Source: Candidatus Chloroploca mongolica (GTDB taxonomy: Bacteria > Chloroflexota > Chloroflexia > Chloroflexales > Chloroflexaceae). From it: a stretch of 64,000 bases of DNA. Location: NCBI RefSeq assembly GCF_004762035.2, contig NZ_SIJK02000015.1:1-64000 (forward strand). The letters are read 5' to 3'. Shown piece by piece: positions 51,383 through 58,500 of this stretch. A model generated the notes under the pieces. It was not told the origin of the DNA, did not search any database, and worked only from the letters and a program-made list of their open reading frames with translations. Each line of letters starts with the position of its first letter. Positions within the stretch are counted from its first letter, which is position 1. Made by a program: the position numbers and the translations under genes.

Positions 51383-51397
51383 ACAATCCGGTAGACT
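51369..51397 (+). promoter_or_regulatory. promoter 1 of the amino-acid transporter operon
   Basis: TTGACA (51369-51374), a 17-base spacer and TAGACT (51392-51397). Confidence 0.6.
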
Positions 51398-51401
51398 CGC
51401 G

Positions 51402-51430
51402 TTCTGTCACCCAACAAAAAAGTGTATAAT
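51402..51430 (+). promoter_or_regulatory. promoter 2 of the amino-acid transporter operon
   Basis: A perfect TATAAT (51425-51430) with a weak TTCTGT at -35 and a 17-base spacer. It would give a leader of about 225 bases before the ATG at 51662. Confidence 0.5.
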
Positions 51431-51540
51431 AGGGCTATGTGTGGTACCCTACCGCACAGTGGCACCATAGTTTCTCACACGTCAACGCTGAATCCAAACC
51501 TGCCCTACGTCAGGGCCAACAACACCGAAAGGAGGTGTCT

Positions 51541-51631
51541 GTGCCTGTGCCGCTATCTCGATGAGCGTCAGTCAGGTGTGGGTTGGCAACCCCGGTTTAC
51601 GATGACGTTAGTTTCGTTTCCGATACGGTAG
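51541..51631 (+). promoter_or_regulatory. leader with three chained mini-ORFs
   Basis: A strong AAAGGAGGTG precedes a GTG at 51541 that opens MPVPLSR (stop 51562-51564). An ATG at 51561 overlaps that stop (ATGA) and opens 14 codons (MSVSQVWVGNPGLR, stop 51603-51605). A further ATG at 51602 overlaps again and opens MTLVSFPIR (stop 51629-51631). About 9 of 30 residues are Val, Leu or Ile, upstream of a probable branched-chain amino-acid transporter. Leader-peptide control is an inference. Confidence 0.5.
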
Positions 51632-51661
51632 CTTACAGATTGTGTAAGGAGTCCTACGTTT

Positions 51662-54115
51662 ATGAAGCGTGTAAGTCTTTTGGTTCTCATTGCACTGCTC
51701 GGGGCGCTCATCGCGGCCTGTGGTGGTGCTCCCGCAGCCCAGCCGACAGCGGCTCCGGGTGATCCCGCTGCGACGGCCGCGCCCGAGCAGCCCACGACCC
51801 CTCCGGCTGAAGAGCCGACCACGGCTCCGTCTGGTGCAACGATTAAGATTGCTTCACAGAGTCCCCTTAGCGGCCCGCAGGCCGCCCTTGGTACGGGTAT
51901 TCGCAATGGTGCCCAGTTGGCGATTGAGCAACTGGCTCAGCCGTTGATCGATCTCGGCTTTACGGTCGAACTGGCCCCGTTTGACGATCAGGCGCGCGCT
52001 GAGGTTGGCTCGGCCAATGCCAAGAACATCGTCTCGGATCCCGAGATTATGTGTGTTGTTGGTCACCTGAACTCGGGTGTGGCGCTGGCCTCGCTGCCCG
52101 ATTATCAGAATGCCTCGTTGGCGATGGTGTCGCCGGCCAATACCAACCCGAACATCACCGAGGGTGGCTATGGCGTGGCCTTCCGCGTCGTTGGTCGCGA
52201 TGATGTCCAGGGGATCGTGGGCGAGCAGTTTGCCCGCGAAGAGCTTGGCGCTGCCTCGGTCTATATCATTCACGATACGACCGCATACGGCCAGGGTGTA
52301 GCCGAGTTCTTCCGCCTGGCGGCTGAAGAGAATGGCATGGAAGTGCTGGGCTTCGAGGGTACCGAAGAGCAGAGTGATTTCTCGGCGATTCTGACCCCGA
52401 TCCAGGCCGCCAATCCTGACCTGATCTACTTCGGTGGGCTCTATCCGCAGGCTGGCCCGCTCTTCCGCCAGGCCCGCGACCGTGGCATCACGGCGCAGTT
52501 CCTTGGCCCCGATGGTCTGGATAGCCCCGAGTTGGCGACGCTGGCGGGTGATGCCGTTGATGGCATGCACTACACCTCGGTGGCCGCACCGGTGAGCCAG
52601 TTCCCCAATGCAGCCCAGTTTGCAACTGACTACGAGGCGCAGTTTAATGGCACGGCAACACCTTTCTCGGCTCAGTCGTATGATGCCGCTGGGATCTGTA
52701 TTACTGGTATTGCCGCTGCTGCCGAGGCCGCTGGTGGCGTGCCGACCCGTGCCCAGGTGCTTGAAGAGTTGAAGGGTCTGGCTGCGTATGAGGGTATTAC
52801 TGGCGACTATACCTTCAATGAGAATGGCGACCCCAATCCGGCAACCTACTTTGTGCTTCAGGCCAATGTTGCTGATTGGAATGCCAATGCGTTAATTACC
52901 CGCCTCGAAATTGCTCCTCCAGGATCTGAGAGTACGACGACTCCTCCTCCTGCGGCAACCGAGGCTGAGCCACTGGTTGATTTGATTGCTGCGCTTGGGG
53001 CTGAAGTTGCCGATCTGAACCTTGGCACAATCAAGCTTGCGTCGCAGAGCCCGCTGAGTGGCCCGCAGGCCGCGCTTGGTACGGGTATCCGCAATGGCGC
53101 CGAATTGAATGTGGAACAACTCAATGAGTTACTGGCTGATGCTGGTGTGACCTTTGAGTTGGCCCCGTTTGACGATCAGGCTCGTGCTGAGGTTGGCTCG
53201 GCCAATGCCAAGAACATCGTCTCGGATCCCGATGTGCTGTGTGTCGTTGGCCACCTGAACTCGGGTGTGGCGCTGGCCTCGCTGCCCGATTATCAGAATG
53301 CCTCGTTGGCGATGGTGTCGCCGGCCAATACCAACCCGAACATCACCGAGGGTGGCTATGGCGTGGCCTTCCGCGTCGTTGGTCGCGATGATGTCCAGGG
53401 GATCGTGGGCGAGCAGTTTGCCCGCGAAGAGCTTGGCGCTGCCTCGGTCTATATCATTCACGATACGACCGCATACGGCCAGGGTGTAGCCGAGTTCTTC
53501 CGCCTGGCGGCTGAAGAGAATGGCATGGAAGTGCTGGGCTTCGAGGGTACCGAAGAGCAGAGTGATTTCTCGGCGATTCTGACCCCGATCCAGGCCGCCA
53601 ATCCTGACCTGATCTACTTCGGTGGGCTCTATCCGCAGGCTGGCCCGCTCTTCCGCCAGGCCCGCGACCGTGGCATCACGGCGCAGTTCCTTGGCCCCGA
53701 TGGTCTGGATAGCCCCGAGTTGGCGACGCTGGCGGGTGATGCCGTTGATGGCATGCACTACACCTCGGTGGCCGCACCGGTGAGCCAGTTCCCCAATGCA
53801 GCCCAGTTTGCAACTGACTACGAGGCGCAGTTTAATGGGCCTGCTACACCTTTCTCGGCTCAGGCGTATGACTCGGCTGCTTTCTGTGTGGCTGGTATTC
53901 TCCAGGCGGCCGTTGATGCCGCTGCTGCCCCGACGCGTGCCCAGGTGGTTGACGCGATCCGTGGCTTGCCAGCGCTTGGTGGCATTACCGGTGACTACAA
54001 GTTCAATGAGAATGGTGATCCCGAGGTTGCGACCTACTTCGTGCTCCAGGCCAACATTGTTGACTGGAATGAGAATGCCCTGATCACCCGGTTGGATATT
54101 GCGCCGCCGCAATAG
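51662..54115 (+). CDS. tandem-duplicated ABC transporter substrate-binding lipoprotein (LivK type)
   Basis: 817 residues. The lipobox 'ALIAAC' puts the lipidated cysteine at residue 20, followed by a Pro/Thr/Ala linker. Two Peripla_BP_6 (LivK-type) domains follow, beginning at about residues 59 and 455 with nearly the same sequence ('ASQSPLSGPQAALGTGIRNG'). They are offset by exactly 396 codons. Bases 52064-52650 and 53252-53838 appear identical. A fused double binding protein is unusual; LivK is normally ~380 residues with one domain. It heads a five-gene liv-type operon and probably captures branched-chain amino acids or a related ligand. Confidence 0.9.
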   Translation: MKRVSLLVLIALLGALIAACGGAPAAQPTAAPGDPAATAAPEQPTTPPAEEPTTAPSGATIKIASQSPLSGPQAALGTGIRNGAQLAIEQLAQPLIDLGFTVELAPFDDQARAEVGSANAKNIVSDPEIMCVVGHLNSGVALASLPDYQNASLAMVSPANTNPNITEGGYGVAFRVVGRDDVQGIVGEQFAREELGAASVYIIHDTTAYGQGVAEFFRLAAEENGMEVLGFEGTEEQSDFSAILTPIQAANPDLIYFGGLYPQAGPLFRQARDRGITAQFLGPDGLDSPELATLAGDAVDGMHYTSVAAPVSQFPNAAQFATDYEAQFNGTATPFSAQSYDAAGICITGIAAAAEAAGGVPTRAQVLEELKGLAAYEGITGDYTFNENGDPNPATYFVLQANVADWNANALITRLEIAPPGSESTTTPPPAATEAEPLVDLIAALGAEVADLNLGTIKLASQSPLSGPQAALGTGIRNGAELNVEQLNELLADAGVTFELAPFDDQARAEVGSANAKNIVSDPDVLCVVGHLNSGVALASLPDYQNASLAMVSPANTNPNITEGGYGVAFRVVGRDDVQGIVGEQFAREELGAASVYIIHDTTAYGQGVAEFFRLAAEENGMEVLGFEGTEEQSDFSAILTPIQAANPDLIYFGGLYPQAGPLFRQARDRGITAQFLGPDGLDSPELATLAGDAVDGMHYTSVAAPVSQFPNAAQFATDYEAQFNGPATPFSAQAYDSAAFCVAGILQAAVDAAAAPTRAQVVDAIRGLPALGGITGDYKFNENGDPEVATYFVLQANIVDWNENALITRLDIAPPQ

Positions 54116-54130
54116 CTTGTACGCTGTGGC

Positions 54131-54245
54131 CAAGCGTGTGTACCAGGCGCGTCCTGGTCACACGCTTGCTCACCTTCACTCCTGGCCTTGTGCGGTGCTC
54201 CCGCACAACAGTTTGTCGTGCGTGCGGTATGCCGTACGCACGACA
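54131..54245 (+). promoter_or_regulatory. three successive hairpins between the binding-protein and permease genes
   Basis: Stems at 54131-54168 (CAAGCGTGTG...CACACGCTTG with an inner ACCAGG/CCTGGT), 54189-54209 (TTGTGCGG/CCGCACAA) and 54216-54245 (GTCGTGCGT/ACGCACGAC). They lack T-tracts, so they are better explained as mRNA-stabilising or processing structures that keep binding-protein levels above permease levels. Confidence 0.5.
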
Positions 54246-54265
54246 TATATAGTCTGGTGAGGTTC

Positions 54266-55438
54266 ATGGCTGCGGAAGCAAACGCCCAAACGTCAGCTCA
54301 AGCTGTTCGACGCCCCATTGTTGAGACCCTGCGAACCGTCTTTGGCCCGCTTGTTCAGTTGTTGCTCTTTGTGGTTGGCAGTGCCATCGCGTTGAGTTTG
54401 CTGGTGATCCTTCTCTCACTGGTGCAACTTGGCGCACGCCCCGATCTTTTGACCCGGACGCTGACCATTCTCCCACAGGTGCTTATTGATGGTCTGGTGC
54501 GCGGGTTTCTTTTTTCAACCATCGCGCTCGGCTATACGATGGTCTATGGTGTGCTCGAGTTTATTAACTTCGCCCATGGTGAGATCTTTATGGTGGGTGG
54601 TGTCACCGGGGCGGCAGTGGGGCTCTTTCTGGCTAGTATTGGTCTCCTGGAAGGCATGAACCCACTGTTCTTTGTGCTGCTAGTGGTGCTGATCGGGATG
54701 ATCGTCAGTGGGACGCTGGCCGTGACCGTGGAACGAGTCGCCTATCGGCCCTTGCGTGGGACGCCCCGTCTCGTGCCGCTGATTTCAGCGATTGGGGTGT
54801 CGCTGGTGCTCCAGGATGTTGTGCGCTTGATTATGACCAATTCCCCGATGGGTTTCAATGCGCGTTATAATGCCCCTGATTTTGGCCCGCCTATTCGCCT
54901 CTTTGAGATGACCCTCGGTGATCGTCCCGTGCCGATTATTATTAGTCCCAAGGCGTTGGTCTTCATTACCGCTGCGGTGATTATGCTGATCGTGCTCAAT
55001 TATCTGGTCAATGCAACCCGCCTTGGCAAAGCAATTCGGGCGACAGCACAGGATATGCCGACGGCAAGTTTGATGGGCATTAATGTTAATCGCATTATTA
55101 CCCTCACCTTCTTGATCGGTGGGGCCCTGGGTGGTGCCGCTGGTGCGCTCTTTGGTCTCAATGTCGGTACCGTCAACCCCTATATGGGCTTTATTCCTGG
55201 TCTCAAGGCGTTTACCGCAGCGGTGCTCGGTGGTATCGGCAATATTACCGGTGCGATGGTCGGCGGGTTGGTGCTTGGCTTCCTCGAGGCGTTTGTGGCG
55301 TCGTATCTGTCGCTCTTTACCAATGGTGCGCTCTCTGGAGCGGCCTATGCCGATATTGTCGCTTTTAGTATCTTGATTCTGATCCTGATCTTCCGACCCT
55401 CCGGCTTGCTCGGTGAGTCGACAACGCAGAAGGTGTAG
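54266..55438 (+). CDS. livH: branched-chain amino acid ABC transporter permease (LivH type)
   Basis: 390 residues from the ATG at 54266 (MAAEANAQTS). A ~95-residue N-terminal extension with one hydrophobic segment precedes the usual permease ('FSTIALGYTMVYGVLEFINF' and 'AHGEIFMVGGVTGA'). The ABC coupling loop near 'ATAQDMPTASLMGINVNRII' and 'ALGGAAGALFGLNVG' are typical of LivH. It forms the membrane channel with LivM, whose gene starts 2 bp downstream. Confidence 0.92.
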   Translation: MAAEANAQTSAQAVRRPIVETLRTVFGPLVQLLLFVVGSAIALSLLVILLSLVQLGARPDLLTRTLTILPQVLIDGLVRGFLFSTIALGYTMVYGVLEFINFAHGEIFMVGGVTGAAVGLFLASIGLLEGMNPLFFVLLVVLIGMIVSGTLAVTVERVAYRPLRGTPRLVPLISAIGVSLVLQDVVRLIMTNSPMGFNARYNAPDFGPPIRLFEMTLGDRPVPIIISPKALVFITAAVIMLIVLNYLVNATRLGKAIRATAQDMPTASLMGINVNRIITLTFLIGGALGGAAGALFGLNVGTVNPYMGFIPGLKAFTAAVLGGIGNITGAMVGGLVLGFLEAFVASYLSLFTNGALSGAAYADIVAFSILILILIFRPSGLLGESTTQKV

Positions 55439-55440
55439 CT

Positions 55441-56820
55441 ATGGCGACGATGTCTCCACCAACCAATCTCTGGGAGCAGGTGAAGGCTACATTATCGCGT
55501 GGGCCGACCGGCTATAGCTTTCTCGGTCTGTATGCGGCGATCTGTACCTGGCTCTTGCTGACGAATCCGCGGACAAGCCTCAATACCGATATTGCCTTTG
55601 CCCTTTTTCTGCTGCTGCTGCTCATTATTTATCGCTCGCAGGTGGCCCTTGGCTTCAAGGTGGCCCTCGGTGGTGTGATGCTCCTGGTGGTCTTGCCGAT
55701 CTTTGGAACACTCAATCCTTTCTATATTGATGTGGCGACCCAGGCTGGTATCTTTGTGGCGCTGGCCCTGGGGCTCAATGTGGTGGTCGGTTTTGCGGGC
55801 TTGCTTGACCTTGGCTACGTGGCCTTTTTTGCTGTCGGGGCCTATCTCTGGGGGATCTTGAGCACCGAACAGATGACGCTCATGAATCCGGCCTGGAGCC
55901 CGGTGCCGCCGATTATGTTCTACCCTTTTATTTTCCTTGGCCTGATCGTCGGGGCCATTTTCGGTGTGCTCCTTGGCCTCCCGGTGCTGCGCTTGCGCGG
56001 CGACTATCTGGCGATTGTTACCCTCGGCTTTGGTGAGGTAATCCGGGTGCTGGCTAATAACCTTGATCGCCCGATCAATATTACCAATGGCTCGCAGGGT
56101 ATTCGTGGGATTGCACGCCCTCCGCTGATTTTTGCCGATTTTGTGCGCAATACCCTCGGTCTCAACCTCGATGATCAGCAACTCTATCAGCAGTTTTTCT
56201 ACTTTACGGTGCTGCTGATTGTGCTGTTGACTGTGGTGGTAGTGAGTCGCCTCAAGCACTCGCGGATCGGGCGTGCCTGGGAAGCGATCCGTGAGGACGA
56301 AACCGCCGCGATTGCCCAGGGTATTCCGCTGGTGCGCACCAAATTGCTGGCCTTTGCCGTCGGCGCTTCGTTTGCCGGGGCGATGGGCGTGATCTTTGCC
56401 TCCAAGCAGCTCTTCATTAATCCGCCGACCTTCGACCTCATTCGGTCGATCAATATTCTGGCGATGGTCATTCTTGGTGGGATGGGTTCGATTCCTGGGG
56501 TTATGCTTGGGGCCGTGCTGGTGACGATGCTTGATCTGCAGATCCTGCCTCGTTTGGCGACGGTGCTGCGTGATCTGCAGCGCGCTGGTGCGCCGATTCC
56601 GTCGGCTTTTGACCCGACCCAGTATCAGCGCCTCTTCTTTGGTCTGCTGCTGATCTTGATGATGATCTTTCGCCCGACAGGAATTCTTCCCGATGAACGG
56701 CGCAAGGAAGAACTGGTGGAAGATCAGGTGGTAGATTTGCCCCTCGATGATGGCGAAGTTGATGGTGGCCAGCCACCCCCGCCGACCCAGGCTCCGCCCG
56801 GTAGTGGTCCAATTACCTAG
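55441..56820 (+). CDS. livM: branched-chain amino acid ABC transporter permease (LivM type)
   Basis: 459 residues with about ten hydrophobic segments. 'ALGLNVVVGFAGLLDLGYVA' and 'VTLGFGEVIRVLANNLDRPI' with 'GSQGIRGIARPPL' are LivM hallmarks, and 'AIREDETAAIAQGIPLVRTK' is the coupling loop. The final ~45 residues are an acidic, proline-rich tail ('DDGEVDGGQPPPPTQAPPG'), which is not part of the usual family. It partners with LivH. Confidence 0.92.
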   Translation: MATMSPPTNLWEQVKATLSRGPTGYSFLGLYAAICTWLLLTNPRTSLNTDIAFALFLLLLLIIYRSQVALGFKVALGGVMLLVVLPIFGTLNPFYIDVATQAGIFVALALGLNVVVGFAGLLDLGYVAFFAVGAYLWGILSTEQMTLMNPAWSPVPPIMFYPFIFLGLIVGAIFGVLLGLPVLRLRGDYLAIVTLGFGEVIRVLANNLDRPINITNGSQGIRGIARPPLIFADFVRNTLGLNLDDQQLYQQFFYFTVLLIVLLTVVVVSRLKHSRIGRAWEAIREDETAAIAQGIPLVRTKLLAFAVGASFAGAMGVIFASKQLFINPPTFDLIRSINILAMVILGGMGSIPGVMLGAVLVTMLDLQILPRLATVLRDLQRAGAPIPSAFDPTQYQRLFFGLLLILMMIFRPTGILPDERRKEELVEDQVVDLPLDDGEVDGGQPPPPTQAPPGSGPIT

Positions 56821-56845
56821 CTTGTATGATGCGAGAGGAACCGTT

Positions 56846-57625
56846 ATGGCGCTGTTGGAAGCAACCAACATTACCAAAACCTTTGGCGGCTTGACTGCGG
56901 TCAACGATGTGACGTTGATCATCGAAAAGGGCGTGATTGCTAGTGTGATCGGACCCAACGGCGCAGGGAAGACGACCTTTTTTAATATGTTGACCGGGAT
57001 CTACAAGCCCGATAAAGGGGCGATCCTCTTTGATGGCAAGTCGATCGCTGGGACACGCCCGGATCAGATTGCGGCCCTCGGGATGCGTCGGACGTTTCAG
57101 AATATTCGGCTCTTTGATAATATGACGGTGCTCGAAAATGTGCTGGTTGGGATGCATACCCGCCTCCATGTCCCTTTCTGGCAAATTATTGCGAGCGCCC
57201 CTGGTGTCCGTCGTGAAGAGACGAAGGCGCGCGATGAGGCCCGCGAACGCCTTGCCTACGTTGGCCTTGATGCTAAACGCGAAGAGCTTGCCAAGAATTT
57301 ACCCTATGGTGACCAGCGTCGCCTTGAGATTGCCCGTGCGCTCGCTGGTGATCCCAAGTTGATTTTGCTCGATGAGCCGACCGCAGGGATGAATCCCCAG
57401 GAGACCGATGCGGCTACGGGTTTGATTCGCCGCCTCCGCGATGATCTTGGTCTGACTGTGGTGTTGATCGAGCACGATATGCGCCTCGTGATGGCGATTT
57501 CTGAGCGCATTTCGGTGCTCGATTATGGGACGAAGATCGCTGAGGGAGATGCGCATACGATTCGTTCTAATCCGCGGGTGATCGAGGCCTACCTCGGTAA
57601 GGGAGCCGCCGGGGCCGCTGCCTAG
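56846..57625 (+). CDS. livG: branched-chain amino acid ABC transporter ATPase (LivG type)
   Basis: 259 residues from the ATG at 56846 with GAGAGGA upstream. Walker A 'VIGPNGAGKTTFFNMLTGIY', LivG-type signature 'LPYGDQRRLEIARAL' (YGDQR instead of SGGQ) and Walker B 'LILLDEPTAGMNPQE' are present. It energises the transporter together with LivF. It lies 25 bp after livM. Confidence 0.94.
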   Translation: MALLEATNITKTFGGLTAVNDVTLIIEKGVIASVIGPNGAGKTTFFNMLTGIYKPDKGAILFDGKSIAGTRPDQIAALGMRRTFQNIRLFDNMTVLENVLVGMHTRLHVPFWQIIASAPGVRREETKARDEARERLAYVGLDAKREELAKNLPYGDQRRLEIARALAGDPKLILLDEPTAGMNPQETDAATGLIRRLRDDLGLTVVLIEHDMRLVMAISERISVLDYGTKIAEGDAHTIRSNPRVIEAYLGKGAAGAAA

Positions 57626-57729
57626 CTGCCCCGGTAACGTGGCGCGCTCGCCCTGGTGGGGCATCCTTCTCAGGATACCGGTCGTGCGCTGTGCATTGTA
57701 GATAAACGATCGGCTACATAGAGGAATAT

Positions 57730-58446
57730 ATGGCTCTACTCAAGCTCGAAGATGTTCATACATACTACGGTAAAATTCATGCCTTAAAGGGTGTTTCCAT
57801 TACTGTCAATAAAGGTGAGATTGTTACCCTGATTGGCTCTAATGGTGCTGGGAAGAGTACGACCCTGCGGACGATCTCAGGGTTGCTTGTGCCTCGCCAG
57901 GGGCAGGTGGTGCTGAATGATGAGCGCATCGATCGCATTCCGTCACACGAGATTGTTAAACGCGGGATTGCGCAGTCGCCCGAGGGCCGTCGGATCTTTC
58001 CCCGTCTGACGGTGCTCGAAAATCTTGAGATGGGCGCGTATCTCCATAGTACACGCAGCGCGATCTATCAAGAGGATCTTGAGCGCGTCTTTACGCTCTT
58101 CCCGCGCCTCCGCGAGCGCGTTTCCCAGAAGGGCGGTACTCTCTCGGGTGGCGAACAGCAGATGCTGGCGATTGGACGTGCCTTGATGACCCGTCCCCAG
58201 GTGCTGTTGCTCGATGAACCTTCCATGGGTCTCGCCCCGGTGCTGGTTGAACAGATTTTTGAGATTATCGAGACGATCAATGCCCAGGGGATGACCGTGC
58301 TGCTCGTTGAGCAAAATGCGCTCCAGGCGCTCGGCATTGCCCACCGTGGCTATGTGCTGCAGAGTGGCCGGATTATTCTTGAGGATGAAGCCAAAGCGCT
58401 GCGTGAAAATGAGACGGTACAGAAGTCGTACCTCGGCCTCGAATAA
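57730..58446 (+). CDS. livF: branched-chain amino acid ABC transporter ATPase (LivF type)
   Basis: 238 residues. Walker A 'LIGSNGAGKSTTLRTISGLL', signature 'LSGGEQQMLAIGRALM' and Walker B 'VLLLDEPSMGLAPVLVEQIF' match LivF. It is the last gene of the operon, separated from livG by 104 bp, and followed by a strong terminator. Confidence 0.95.
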   Translation: MALLKLEDVHTYYGKIHALKGVSITVNKGEIVTLIGSNGAGKSTTLRTISGLLVPRQGQVVLNDERIDRIPSHEIVKRGIAQSPEGRRIFPRLTVLENLEMGAYLHSTRSAIYQEDLERVFTLFPRLRERVSQKGGTLSGGEQQMLAIGRALMTRPQVLLLDEPSMGLAPVLVEQIFEIIETINAQGMTVLLVEQNALQALGIAHRGYVLQSGRIILEDEAKALRENETVQKSYLGLE

Positions 58447-58465
58447 GGCTTGATCTATCCCCTAA

Positions 58466-58500
58466 CAATGCGAGCAAAGCTCGCATTGTCTCTTTTTCTA
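58466..58500 (+). terminator. intrinsic terminator of the liv-type operon
   Basis: CAATGCGAGC / GCTCGCATTG stem (58466-58475 and 58479-58488) with an AAA loop, followed by a T-rich TCTCTTTTTCT run. The tip AGC-AAA-GCT is shared with other hairpins in the window. Confidence 0.85.

Noticed and set aside
55492-56958. 488-codon minus-strand frame
   Set aside because: It is antisense to livM and livG, rich in His/Gln/Lys and without domains; the sense genes are unambiguous.
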